A stretch of 64,000 nt of DNA from Sphingomonas suaedae (GTDB lineage: Bacteria > Pseudomonadota > Alphaproteobacteria > Sphingomonadales > Sphingomonadaceae), in the NCBI RefSeq assembly GCF_007833215.1, contig NZ_CP042239.1, positions 2,850,001-2,914,000 on the forward strand, read 5' to 3'. Positions 1 to 7,454 of the stretch are shown piece by piece (position 1 is the stretch's first letter; each line of letters opens with the position of its first letter). Below the pieces are notes generated by a model. The model saw only the letters and a program-made list of their open reading frames with translations. It was not told where the DNA came from and did no database searches. Made by a program: the position numbers and the translations under genes.

Positions 1-1
1 A

Positions 2-340
2 AACGGTATCAAGGGCGGCCTGGCCGGGTGGCGGCTGCGCGCGGTGCTTGAGTTCATCGCCGAGCATCGCGCCACCGACATATCGTTCTCAAGTCTGGTC
101 CACATTTCGGGCCTGAGCCGGGCGCATTTCTATCGCGCGTTTCAGCAATCGACGGGTCTGACGCCGGGGCAATATCTCGAACGGCTGAGGGTCGAGGATG
201 CTCGGCGGGCGATCGAGCGCGGCATGGCCACGGCAGAGCTCGCTGCGGCGACGGGTTTTTCGAGCCAGGCCGCCCTGACCAGGGCATTTCGACGCACCCT
301 CATGGTGACGCCCGATGCATATCGGCGCTGCGTGCGTTAG
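2..340 (+). CDS. AraC-family transcriptional regulator, C-terminal part (5' end outside window)
   Basis: The reading frame is open from the window edge, so this is the end of a longer gene. The visible part begins with the linker GGLAGWRLR typical of AraC proteins and then carries the two helix-turn-helix motifs of the AraC/XylS DNA-binding domain: the first around the segment SFSSLVHISGLSRAHFYRAF, the second around the segment AELAAATGFSSQAALTRAFR, ending with the usual G/T-P-x-x-YRR signature. An internal GTG at 44 is not needed as a start, because the family motif begins upstream of it. The sensor domain is missing, so the inducer cannot be guessed. The gene converges with the sigma factor gene on the other strand, with only 21 bases between them. 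Confidence 0.85.
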   Translation, partial: NGIKGGLAGWRLRAVLEFIAEHRATDISFSSLVHISGLSRAHFYRAFQQSTGLTPGQYLERLRVEDARRAIERGMATAELAAATGFSSQAALTRAFRRTLMVTPDAYRRCVR

Positions 341-361
341 GATCGCTGCGTCAGCCGGGAG

Positions 362-997
362 TCATGCGGACGATTCCATCTCCGACGCAGCGATCATCGT
401 CGCGAACTTCCCCAGGCCGCGATGAACGTTGATCTTCACCAGGCTTTCAGACTGACCGGTCGCTGCGGAGGTCTCCCGCACGCTATATCCTTCAAGCCTG
501 ACCAACCGGATCGCATCGGCCTGCGCAGGCTTCAGCTGTGCGAGGATCGTTGACACCACGATGGCGCTCGTCACGGGCGCTTCGTGGCCGTCCGAGGCAA
601 TGCCGTCGGGCAGGGCGTCAAGGTTGTTGCGATAATGCGCCCGCAGATAATCGATGCGCTTGTACCGCGCGATCGCCGCGAGCCACCGCCGGAATGGCTT
701 ACCGGGCTCGAAAGTGTCCCGCTTCTGATGCAGCGCGACGAGCACATCCTGCACTGCATCCTCCGCCTGCATCGGTGGGAAACGCCGCCCGAAGAAGCGG
801 TGCAGCCACGGATAGATTTCCTGAAGCAGCGTGCGATAGGCGCTGCGGTCGCCCCGTTGGGCCAACGCCATCAAAATACTCCAGCGATCGTCGCAGTTCG
901 ACGAGCCACTTCGATCGCGTCCAGTGGCCGGGCCCGCTTCGCCGCGCTGCAGTTCATTCGCCAAAGATTGACCGCCGTTCAGGGATGAATCGTGCAT
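362..997 (-). CDS. ECF sigma factor, SigF-like (ECF16-type)
   Basis: This is a sigma-70 family extracytoplasmic-function sigma factor. Region 2 is visible as the segment YRTLLQEIYPWLHRFFGRRF followed by AEDAVQDVLVALHQKRDTF and the W-L-x-A-I-A-R-Y-K-x-I-D-Y-L-R signature. Region 4 ends with GYSVRETSAATGQSESLVKI and NVHRGLGKF. That ending resembles the Caulobacter/Azospira SigF group, which is held by the membrane anti-sigma factor NrsF (DUF1109). No NrsF gene is adjacent or elsewhere in the window, which is unusual. The start is set at the ATG at 997; an internal ATG at 871 would give a compact protein of about 169 residues. The SigF-type promoter motifs found at 1137, 3136, 4435 and 16802 suggest it controls genes in this window, but it lacks that motif itself. 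Confidence 0.82.
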   Translation of the reverse strand: MHDSSLNGGQSLANELQRGEAGPATGRDRSGSSNCDDRWSILMALAQRGDRSAYRTLLQEIYPWLHRFFGRRFPPMQAEDAVQDVLVALHQKRDTFEPGKPFRRWLAAIARYKRIDYLRAHYRNNLDALPDGIASDGHEAPVTSAIVVSTILAQLKPAQADAIRLVRLEGYSVRETSAATGQSESLVKINVHRGLGKFATMIAASEMESSA

Positions 998-1035
998 CAC
1001 TGCGATACGCGCGGGAACTGCCGAGGATCTATGTT

Positions 1036-1054
1036 TATATGCTTGACGCACATA
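1036..1054. promoter_or_regulatory. Inverted-repeat operator candidate upstream of the ECF sigma gene
   Basis: The sequence TATATGCTTGACGCACATA is an imperfect palindrome 39-57 bases upstream of the sigma factor start. It matches the perfect palindrome at 19239-19257, upstream of msrA, at 16 of 19 positions. That similarity suggests one dimeric regulator acts at both places. The regulator is not known. Confidence 0.4.
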
Positions 1055-1136
1055 AAATGAGACCTGCGGCGCCCGGCGAACAAATAGTCGCATAGGCGGC
1101 GGCGACGTCGGGCAAAACCGAACTGGCCGCACGGAT

Positions 1137-1162
1137 GTAACGTCAACGCCCCCCGCAACGAA
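1137..1162 (+). promoter_or_regulatory. SigF-type promoter candidate (GTAACG-N16-CGAA)
   Basis: GTAACG at 1137-1142 is followed after exactly 16 bases by CGAA at 1159-1162. It differs at one base of the -35 element from the GTAACC-N16-CGAA motif reported for Caulobacter SigF. It points toward the frameshifted GH130-like gene and the DUF1223 gene. The bases after the -10 element (CGAATGGAAC) are the same as after the promoter at 4435. Confidence 0.5.
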
Positions 1163-1329
1163 TGGAACAGCAAGATCCGTCGTCGGCATTACCATCGCGA
1201 GTGGCCCCGGCAGGCCTCGGATGCGACGCAACGGGCCGCAGGATCGGGCGCCCGATGCGAGACAGACTGTCCCCTCGCGTCGCCGGGCGAACAGGAGATC
1301 AGCGTGAACGCATTTCAAGGAGTCAAGGC

Positions 1330-2328
1330 ATGAGCGGCCGTCCCCTGTTCACCGTACAGGCGGTCACGCCGGGCACGCTGACCCCGCCCAATTGGCTGGC
1401 CAACACGTACCCATTCAGCCCATTCGTCTGGCGGGCGAACGACCGTTTTCACCCGATGCGCGGTGCGTCCCGAGGCGCGACGACGACCCGCGCCTCAAGA
1501 TGGCCGAAGTCTGGTTCGGAATGTCCGACGACGGGTTGCATTTCACTATGGACGAGGCGCCGGTGATATTCCCCGGGCCCGACTTGGCCGATCTGGACGG
1601 GTGCGAGGATCCGACTGTCATGCAGCATGACGGGCTGCTGCTCCTGTGGCATACCGGCTATAACGAGCGAGAGCGGGTGGGGCGTTTGCTCTATGCCCGT
1701 GGCCCCGATTCCAAGCGCCTGGCCACGGTTGGCGTTGCGATTGAACCCTGGCCGTCACGCTTCGCTGATCCCAAGGAAGCAAGTGTGGTTCAGATTGGAG
1801 ACCGATGGCGGCTGTTCTTCGAGTTTGCCTGTGATGGCGCGTCGCTGGTCGGCCAAGTCGACGCCGGTCGGCCCGATGATCCGTGGAGCGATCCGGCGGA
1901 CTTGCTGATCGCACCGCGGTCCGATAGCTGGGATAATTGGCACCTTCGCCCTGGCCCCGTGATCGGCGCCGGCACCGATCGTCCGGTGCTGATCTATAAC
2001 GGTGCCGACCGTGCGGCGCGCTGGCGCATCGGCTGGGCGGCGTCCAGCCGGGACTTTTCCCAGATCGTCGCGCGGTCGGACGCGCCGCTGCATTCGCCGG
2101 AACGCGAGCGCTTGGGACAGGATGCCGACATCGCCTTCGCATCGTCCGCGGTGGAGACTGAAGATGGGGGTCGCGAACTATTTCTCCGACTCAGATCGGC
2201 ATTTGCGGCGCGCATTCGTGACGTTCGAATGGGCATCCGTGAACCGCATCCGTTCAGGTCGACACCTACGCGTCCTCACGTCACGCCACCCGGCCGCCGT
2301 GCAACCGGCGTCCGCCGGTATCGGGTAA
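1330..2328 (+). pseudogene. GH130/GH43-like beta-propeller glycosidase, two frameshifts
   Basis: Three reading-frame segments join into one family-like protein. It starts at ATG 1330 (segment starting SGRPLFTVQAVTPGTL), continues in another frame from about 1455 (ARCVPRRDDDPRLKMAEVWF, then GCEDPTVMQHDGLLLLWHTG and DPKEASVVQIGDRWRLFFEF), and returns to the first frame near 2170 (YFSDSDRHLRRAFVTFEW). The motifs fit COG2152/GH130-type five-bladed propeller enzymes acting on mannosides, though the exact family is uncertain. The first shift is explained by one lost base near a CCC run at about 1453. The second is explained by one extra G in the GGGGG run at 2166-2170. Both lie in homopolymers, so sequencing error is a real alternative to true decay. 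A SigF-type promoter lies about 170 bases upstream. Confidence 0.6.
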
Positions 2329-2341
2329 CAGGGAGTGAATC

Positions 2342-3079
2342 ATGAAATCGATCTATCTTTCAGCAGCGATCGGCGCGCTCGCGCTTGGTGGCGTGGGCTT
2401 GACGGTCAACGCGCAACGTTCCCCTGATGTGAGACCGCCGGTTGGCAACAGAGCGCCGCCCGAACCCGCGCGACTGACCGTCGTCGAGCTTTTTCAAAGC
2501 CAGGGTTGCTCGAGTTGCCCGCCCGCCGCCGCCAATGTCAACGCGATTGCCGGCCAGCCAAACGTCCTGGCGCTTTCCTATGGCGTGACCTATTGGGACC
2601 AGCTGGGGTGGAAGGACAGCTTCGCATCACCACAGTTCACCGAGCGGCAGTGGGAATATGCGCGCAGCCGCGGGCGCGCGCGGGTCTGGACGCCCCAGGT
2701 CTATGTGAATGGCCAGCGCGACTTGGTGGGATCCAACCGCGCGCAGCTCAACCAGACGATCGCCGCGTCCAGCATCAAGGGGCCGTCCGTGTCGGTTTCT
2801 GGTGGCAAGGTGCATATCGGCGCAGGCCGCGCGGCACGTCGTGCGACAATATGGATGGTGCGCTACGATCCGCGAACGGTCAATGTACCGATCCGGGCCG
2901 GGGAGAATGGCGGGCGTACCCTGCCGCACCGCAATATTGTCCGCCAGCTGACGCGATTGGGCCAGTGGACAGGCGCGGCGACGAGCTTTTCGCTGCCGGT
3001 GCCGCGTGACGGGTTTCGCACGGCAATTCTGGTTCAGGACGGCAAGGGCGGTGCCATCATCGGCGCTGTGAAGGCTTAG
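2342..3079 (+). CDS. DUF1223 secreted thioredoxin-like protein
   Basis: The protein has 245 residues with an N-terminal signal peptide (MKSIYLSAAIGALALGGVGL). It carries the DUF1223 hallmark VVELFQSQGCSSCPPAAANV, which includes a C-x-x-C pair, then YWDQLGWKDSF and the segment RVWTPQVYVNGQRDLVGS, all typical of the family. DUF1223 proteins are periplasmic and have a thioredoxin-like fold. Their biochemical role is not established; disulfide chemistry or redox sensing is an inference from the cysteines. The start ATG at 2342 follows AGGGAG at a good distance. It lies directly after the broken GH130-like gene and may share the SigF-type promoter at 1137, which would place it in the envelope oxidant response. 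Confidence 0.85.
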   Translation: MKSIYLSAAIGALALGGVGLTVNAQRSPDVRPPVGNRAPPEPARLTVVELFQSQGCSSCPPAAANVNAIAGQPNVLALSYGVTYWDQLGWKDSFASPQFTERQWEYARSRGRARVWTPQVYVNGQRDLVGSNRAQLNQTIAASSIKGPSVSVSGGKVHIGAGRAARRATIWMVRYDPRTVNVPIRAGENGGRTLPHRNIVRQLTRLGQWTGAATSFSLPVPRDGFRTAILVQDGKGGAIIGAVKA

Positions 3080-3135
3080 CGACGCTGCGGTTTTGCGTTC
3101 TTTTCGAAAATACTCCGCCCGTGCGACGGATGTCT

Positions 3136-3161
3136 GTAACCATCCGCCGATCCCGCACGAA
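3136..3161 (+). promoter_or_regulatory. SigF-type promoter candidate (GTAACC-N16-CGAA)
   Basis: GTAACC at 3136-3141 and CGAA at 3158-3161 are separated by exactly 16 bases. The context CTGTAACCAT is shared with the promoter at 4435. It points toward the hairpin at 3213, a small ORF and the methionine-rich lipoprotein gene. Confidence 0.65.
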
Positions 3162-3212
3162 AAAGAACTGAGGATCGACCGGCAAATTCTGCTCCCAAAG
3201 CCAGCCGATCCG

Positions 3213-3246
3213 CATGCGCCGCCGCGACAGATCGCGGCGGCGCATG
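3213..3246 (+). repeat. Perfect 15-bp inverted repeat (stem-loop) in the leader after a SigF-type promoter
   Basis: CATGCGCCGCCGCGA (3213-3227) and its exact reverse complement (3232-3246) flank a 4-base CAGA loop. No T-run follows, so it is not a standard terminator. It would lie about 45 bases into a transcript starting from the promoter at 3136, and could be an attenuator, an RNA-stability element or a protein-binding palindrome. Confidence 0.7.
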
Positions 3247-3273
3247 AGGTATCTTGCCGAAGGAGTGCAACGC

Positions 3274-3447
3274 ATGACCTGGCGCTCGACCGCCATTGGC
3301 GCAGTGGCACACCGCGTAGCCAGCGGCCTGCGACTTGCGTTGCCTTCGCCATTCCTTATGCGGCGCGCGTTTCGCTACCCGGGAACAGCCATATCGCCGC
3401 AGCAGCGTCCCTCGTCTGCGTTGAAGCGTGAATCTTGCAGAGGTTGA
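3274..3447 (+). CDS. Possible small protein, 57 residues, unknown
   Basis: ATG 3274 is preceded by a strong Shine-Dalgarno sequence (AAGGAG at 3260-3265, spacing 8). The product begins MTWRSTAIGAVAHRVASGLR and has a weakly hydrophobic N-terminus, but no family is recognised and the C-terminal half reads like non-coding frame. A different frame (FAIPYAARVSLPG) looks more protein-like after about 3340, so it may be a frameshifted small signal-peptide protein of the kind often found in SigF regulons. The support is the ribosome binding site and its position downstream of the SigF-type promoter. Confidence 0.25.
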   Translation: MTWRSTAIGAVAHRVASGLRLALPSPFLMRRAFRYPGTAISPQQRPSSALKRESCRG

Positions 3448-3562
3448 GCGCGACCAGATCGATTACGAAATCCGCGGAGCACCGTGCTCGCGCATGGCGG
3501 GTGGTGCCTTCCCGCCGGGCGACGAATTCATTGCAAGGCACGAACAGGAGATCCTTCCGTGA
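3428..3562 (+). CDS. Possible 44-residue ORF overlapping the lipoprotein start
   Basis: A GTG-initiated frame ends with TGA overlapping the GTG start of the lipoprotein gene (GTGA). Its content (RDQIDYEIRGAPCSRMAGGA) has an amino-acid mix plausible for a real or remnant protein, but no family is recognised. It may be the tail of a decayed gene. The AGGAG used by the lipoprotein lies inside its last codons. Confidence 0.2.
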   Translation: MNLAEVERDQIDYEIRGAPCSRMAGGAFPPGDEFIARHEQEILP

Positions 3563-3846
3563 AGCTCAAGCAAAATATCGGTGGCCTAGCATTTGGTCTC
3601 ACCGCAGCGCTCTGCCTCGCCGCATGTGGCGGCAATAGCGCGTCGACCGCTGGCAACGATGCCATGATGTCGACCGGCAACGACGCCATGGCGACTGACG
3701 ACGCCATGACCAGTGACAACGCAATGACGACCGGCGATGCGATGGCCAGCGACAATGCCATGTCCTCCGATGATGCCATGGCGATGGACGACGCAATGGC
3801 GAAGGGCGGCAACGACGCGATGGCCGCCGACGCGCCGAAGCAGTGA
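3559..3846 (+). CDS. Methionine-rich hexapeptide-repeat lipoprotein (MrpX-like)
   Basis: A GTG start at 3559 is preceded by AGGAG with 8-base spacing, giving 95 residues. The signal peptide ends in a lipobox (ALCLAAC), so the mature protein should be a lipid-anchored periplasmic or outer-membrane protein. The mature part is almost entirely a hexapeptide repeat of form (D/N)AMxx(D/G), seven or more copies, with no aromatic residues and about 17 methionines in 75 residues. Methionine-rich periplasmic peptides such as MrpX of Azospira suillum (relatives of the MXKDX pentapeptide repeat family) act as a sink for hypochlorite and are regenerated by a periplasmic methionine sulfoxide reductase. A SigF-type promoter at 3136, the sulfite-oxidase-like enzyme at 15206 and the MsrB at 13942 fit that role. 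A copper-binding role is an alternative. Confidence 0.75.
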   Translation: MKLKQNIGGLAFGLTAALCLAACGGNSASTAGNDAMMSTGNDAMATDDAMTSDNAMTTGDAMASDNAMSSDDAMAMDDAMAKGGNDAMAADAPKQ

Positions 3847-3853
3847 ATGCCGT

Positions 3854-3888
3854 GGGAGGAGTCGGCCACACCGTCGCCGGCTCCTCCC
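3854..3888 (+). terminator. Stem-loop after the methionine-rich lipoprotein gene
   Basis: GGGAGGAGTCGGC (3854-3866) can pair with GCCGGCTCCTCCC (3876-3888) through 13 base pairs, one of them G-T. It begins 8 bases after the stop codon. The T-run is poor, so termination efficiency is uncertain. Confidence 0.55.
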
Positions 3889-4434
3889 AAGCTTCTCCAC
3901 CGACGATCACCACGATGGGGGGCAACGTGCGCGGTCGTCCTGATCGGGCAGGTGAAATCGCAGCCGCTACCGCGATGCGCTGAGCGACACGCGCCGCGCC
4001 CATCGCGGTTGCTATCGCCCTTCGGCATCGTGCGGGCCGATGCCGATGCCGCCAATACCAGCCGCTCCGCTTTTTCGAAAATGATGGGTGATTGTGAATG
4101 AGAACGGCGTCTCAAAACTCACGCCCATGCAGGCGTGAGAAACAATCGCCCCGCGTCTAGCTGGGAAGGTTCTGGTCAATAATCTTGGGATCTATTCCCA
4201 GCGGATGGGGCGAAGCGATTAGGAAGCAGCTTCGCGATCGCGCCATGGACGATCGACCGTCTGCCACCTTGCTTGGCGCCGTGCTCCCCAGAGGGCGTAT
4301 GCGCTTGTTCTGGAATTCTTTCCCTTGAAGCGGAGCATCGACAGGGTTCGTGAGCGGATCCGCGACTGCATCCCCGCCCATGGGCAACAGGTCGCCCTCG
4401 TCGACGTGCATCGACAGAGACTGGCGTCCCGACT
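3889..4434. other. Stretch without a recognisable gene
   Basis: No open frame here looks like a protein family on either strand. It contains a short perfect hairpin at 4118-4139 (CTCACGCC, 6-base loop, GGCGTGAG) with no T-run, and otherwise nothing I can interpret. Confidence 0.5.
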
Positions 4435-4460
4435 GTAACCATTCGACCCGATGTGGCGAA
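4435..4460 (+). promoter_or_regulatory. SigF-type promoter candidate (GTAACC-N16-CGAA)
   Basis: GTAACC at 4435-4440 and CGAA at 4457-4460 are exactly 16 bases apart, 24 bases before the start codon of the DUF417 gene. This is the best-placed of the four matching elements in the window. Confidence 0.7.
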
Positions 4461-4483
4461 TGGAACCGCAAGGGAGAATGAGC

Positions 4484-4945
4484 ATGAATTTACCCAAGCC
4501 TCCGGGCGATGCTGTGGTCATTGCCGGTCTACGCTGGACGATCGTTCTGATCTTTACGTTGTTCGGAACCGCGAAGTTTGCAGAATACGAGGCTACGGGC
4601 GTAGCGATGATCGCTGGTAAGCATCCCTTGTTCAGTTGGATGTATTCGCTCTGGGGAGAGCGCGGCGCGAGCAACGCGATCGGGACTGTCGAACTGATTA
4701 CTGGGACCCTGATTGCTCTTGGCGCATTCTCGGCACGAGCAAGCTTCGTGGGTGGTGCGATGGGCGTTGCCACCTTCTGCATCACGCTTACTTTCTCCTT
4801 TGGCGCACCGGCATTCTGGCAGCCAGGCTATGGAGCGCCGTTTCTCGGTACGATCGGACAGTTCCTGATCAAAGACGCTGTGCTGTTGGCTGGGTGTTTT
4901 GCCATCGCAGTCAATGGCCTGCGTCGCATGCAGTTGGCTTCGTAG
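4484..4945 (+). CDS. DUF417 inner-membrane protein (YkgB/RclC-like)
   Basis: The protein has 153 residues and about four hydrophobic segments (around IAGLRWTIVLIFTLFGTAKF, the segment IGTVELITGTLIALGAF, ATFCITLTFSFGAP and IKDAVLLAGCFAIAV). The motifs LRWTIVLIFTLFGTAKFAEY and GIxP-like HPLFSWMYSLWGERGASN fit DUF417. The E. coli member RclC (YkgB) belongs to the reactive-chlorine resistance operon. ATG 4484 is preferred over ATG 4478, because AGGGAG at 4471 is too close to the latter. The SigF-type promoter immediately upstream supports a role in oxidant stress. The molecular function of the family is unknown. Confidence 0.85.
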   Translation: MNLPKPPGDAVVIAGLRWTIVLIFTLFGTAKFAEYEATGVAMIAGKHPLFSWMYSLWGERGASNAIGTVELITGTLIALGAFSARASFVGGAMGVATFCITLTFSFGAPAFWQPGYGAPFLGTIGQFLIKDAVLLAGCFAIAVNGLRRMQLAS

Positions 4946-5064
4946 CGCCGCTCCTAACGTTCCGCGATGATGTCACGAGGATGCTGCAGCAAATGGATAA
5001 ACCGGAGGCACATACGACGGCGCCCCTTCCGAGCGCCCCAGCAGACGATCGCGAGCGGCCTGTG

Positions 5065-6051
5065 ATGGATCGGCTAACGGTTGCGATCGTCCAGCGCCCG
5101 CCCGTGTTCCTAGATCTTGCCGCTTCGACCGCGCGAGCGGTCGAAATCATCGCCGACGCGGGGCGTGACGGCGCAGGACTGGTCGTGTTTCCGGAGACGT
5201 GGCTACCGGGCTACCCGATCTGGGTGGACGAAGCAGACGAGGTGGCGCGCTGGGAGCATCCGGGCGCCGACGCGCTGTTCGCGCATCTTTTCGCGAACTC
5301 GGCAAAGCGTGATGGCGCCGAGATCGCGGCGCTGGCGAAGGCCGCGGCCGACGCAGGCGCCGATGTCGTGATGGGCATGCACGAGCGCGCCGGAAGGACC
5401 CTCTACAACACCACGCTGACGCTCGGCGCGGACGGCAGTCGCTATGCGCGCCGCAAGCTGGTTCCGACCCATGGCGAGCGTCTCTTGTGGGGACGTGGCG
5501 ACGGCAGCACGCTGGACGTCGTGGAGCGCCCTTATGGCCGGCTCGGCAGCCTAGTCTGCTGGGAACATTGGATGCCGCTCGCTCGCGCCGCCATGCATGC
5601 GCGCGCCGAGGATATACATGTGGCGCAGTGGCCATCGGTCGAATGGCGCCACCTGCTGGTCAGCCGCAGCTATGCGTTCGAAGGGCAGTGCGTGGTCATC
5701 GCCGCAGGATGCGCGCTGTCACTCGACGACGTGCTCGACGGGTTCGACCATGCGGGCGGCGACCGGCGGGCGCGCTCACTGCTCGAGACGATGAGCAGTG
5801 AGCGGCTGCTGAAGAACGGCGGGAGCACCGTCATCGCGCCGGACGCCACCTTCTTGTGCGAACCTGCGGAACGCGAGCCGATCGTCTGGGCGTCGCTGGA
5901 CATCGCGGAACTGCGTCGGCGCACCCCCTATCTGGACGTCTCCGGGCATTATGCCCGCCCGGACGTGTTCGAACTGCGGGTGGATACGCGTCCACGATCG
6001 GACACGGTGTTCGGCGGAGGATCCCAACCCCCTCCGCCTACGGCACCATAG
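5065..6051 (+). CDS. Carbon-nitrogen hydrolase, nitrilase family
   Basis: The catalytic triad of the nitrilase superfamily is clear: Glu in LVVFPETWLPGYP (near residue 42), Lys in RRKLVPTHGERLLWGRG and Cys in LGSLVCWEHWMPLARAAM. The spacing and flanking motifs match true nitrilases (nitrile to carboxylate plus ammonia), not amidases. At 328 residues the size is normal. The start ATG 5065 (MDRLTVAIVQ) gives the usual N-terminus; upstream in-frame codons would add an unrelated leader. No signal peptide is seen, so it is cytoplasmic. It stands about 120 bases after the DUF417 gene and 100 bases before the HisD-family gene. The natural nitrile is unknown. Confidence 0.88.
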   Translation: MDRLTVAIVQRPPVFLDLAASTARAVEIIADAGRDGAGLVVFPETWLPGYPIWVDEADEVARWEHPGADALFAHLFANSAKRDGAEIAALAKAAADAGADVVMGMHERAGRTLYNTTLTLGADGSRYARRKLVPTHGERLLWGRGDGSTLDVVERPYGRLGSLVCWEHWMPLARAAMHARAEDIHVAQWPSVEWRHLLVSRSYAFEGQCVVIAAGCALSLDDVLDGFDHAGGDRRARSLLETMSSERLLKNGGSTVIAPDATFLCEPAEREPIVWASLDIAELRRRTPYLDVSGHYARPDVFELRVDTRPRSDTVFGGGSQPPPPTAP

Positions 6052-6150
6052 ACAATTCCACGAGCACCGGCTGACGCGCTGCGGCAGAAGTCTTTTGCGA
6101 TCGACGGGCATTCGCCAGCGTCAGGTCGCGGCAAGAAAGAGGAAGACGGA

Positions 6151-7454
6151 ATGGCTGATACAGCACCCAAGGGCTTCGAGCACACGACCCGCTATGTGAA
6201 GGCGCCGAAGCAGCACAGGGCGGGTGATCAGCAGGACGTGCGGAACTGGTCGAGCGCATCCTGGCGGACGTTCGGAAGCGCGGCGATGCCGCCGTGCGCG
6301 AATATTCAGTCAAATTCGACAAGATCGACGTTAAAGAGCCCGAAGTTCCAGCGGCGGACCGCGAGGTTGCGGTGGCCGAGCTTGATTCCCAGACCCGGGC
6401 CGACACCGAGTTCGCCATCGACAATGTCCGCCGGTTCGCAGAAGCACAACTCGCAACGATCCTGCCGCTTGATATCGAACCCTTGCCCGGCCTGCATCTG
6501 GGCCACCGGGTCATCGCGATCGAGCGGATCGGCGCCTATGTGCCCGGCGGCCGTTTTCCCCTGCTCTCCGCTCCGATCATGACGATCGTACCGGCGAAGG
6601 TTGCGGGGTGCCGCGAGGTGATCGCCTGCCTACCGCCGAACGCGCATCACGCGATGATCGCTGGCTGCCATCTGGCTGGTGCCGACCGTATCTTTCGTAT
6701 CGGTGGCGCGCAGGCGATCGCGGCGATGGCGTTCGGAACCGACAGCATACCGCAGGTCGATAAGATCGTCGGCCCGGGCAACGCATTCGTTAACGAGGCG
6801 AAGCGACAGGTTTTCGGTCCCGTCGGCATCGATCAGTTGGCCGGCCCGTCGGAAATATTCGTGCTGGCCGATGCGAGCGGTGATCCGCGCCTGATCGCCA
6901 CCGACCTGCTGGCCCAGGCTGAACACGACGTTCGCACCCGTGTCGGCCTGATCACCACCGACCGCTCATTGGCCGAGCGAACCGCGACGGAAGTGACGCG
7001 CCAACTCGAAACGCTGGAGACCGCAGAGATCGCTGGCGCCAGCTGGGAAGACTATGGCGAGATCGTCCTGTGCGAGGACGAGGAGGCGATGATCGCCTAT
7101 TCGGATCATGTCGCCGCCGAGCATTTGCAAGTCCACACCAGCGACCCGCACGCCCTCGCCGCCAAGCTGTGCAACTACGGCTCGCTGTTCATCGGCGAAA
7201 ATGCGAGCGTGGTCTATTCAGACAAGACCGTGGGTACAAACCATACGCTCCCGACGGCGGGTGCCGGCCATTACACCGGCGGTCTGTGGGTGGGCAGCTA
7301 TGTCAAGATCGCCACGCATCAATGGCTCGAGAACGAAGCGGTGTTGAAGGTCGGCCCGCCCGCATCGCGCCAGAGTGCCAGCGAGGGGCTGGACGGTCAT
7401 AGGAAGGCCGCGCAGGTTCGCGTCGACAAGCTGCGTCAATGGTCGGCGGCTTGA
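6151..7454 (+). pseudogene. Histidinol dehydrogenase-family protein, single frameshift near the 5' end
   Basis: From about 6240 the frame encodes a HisD-family enzyme: VPGGRFPLLSAPIMTIVPAK, the segment QVDKIVGPGNAFVNEAKRQV, IDQLAGPSEIFVLAD, LAQAEHD, TVGTNHTLPTAGAGHYTGGL. The first 30 residues (MADTAPKGFEHTTRYVKAPK...) lie in a different frame. Adding one G to the GG at 6242-6243 joins both parts as QQDVRELVERILADVRKRGD, which is what the family expects. The gene is therefore either frameshifted or carries a sequencing error. No other his gene is near, so it is probably a paralogue, perhaps acting like HpsN (sulfopropanediol dehydrogenase) on another amino- or sulfo-alcohol. Its end overlaps the next gene by 16 bases, which suggests coupling. 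Confidence 0.7.

Noticed and set aside
4157..4471. Minus-strand ORF of 104 codons in the gap before the DUF417 gene
   Set aside because: No family, no good ribosome site, and it runs across the SigF-type promoter on the other strand.
4636..5064. Long leader of the nitrilase open frame
   Set aside because: It overlaps the DUF417 gene in a different frame; homology to nitrilases begins at MDRLTVAIVQ, so translation should start at 5065.
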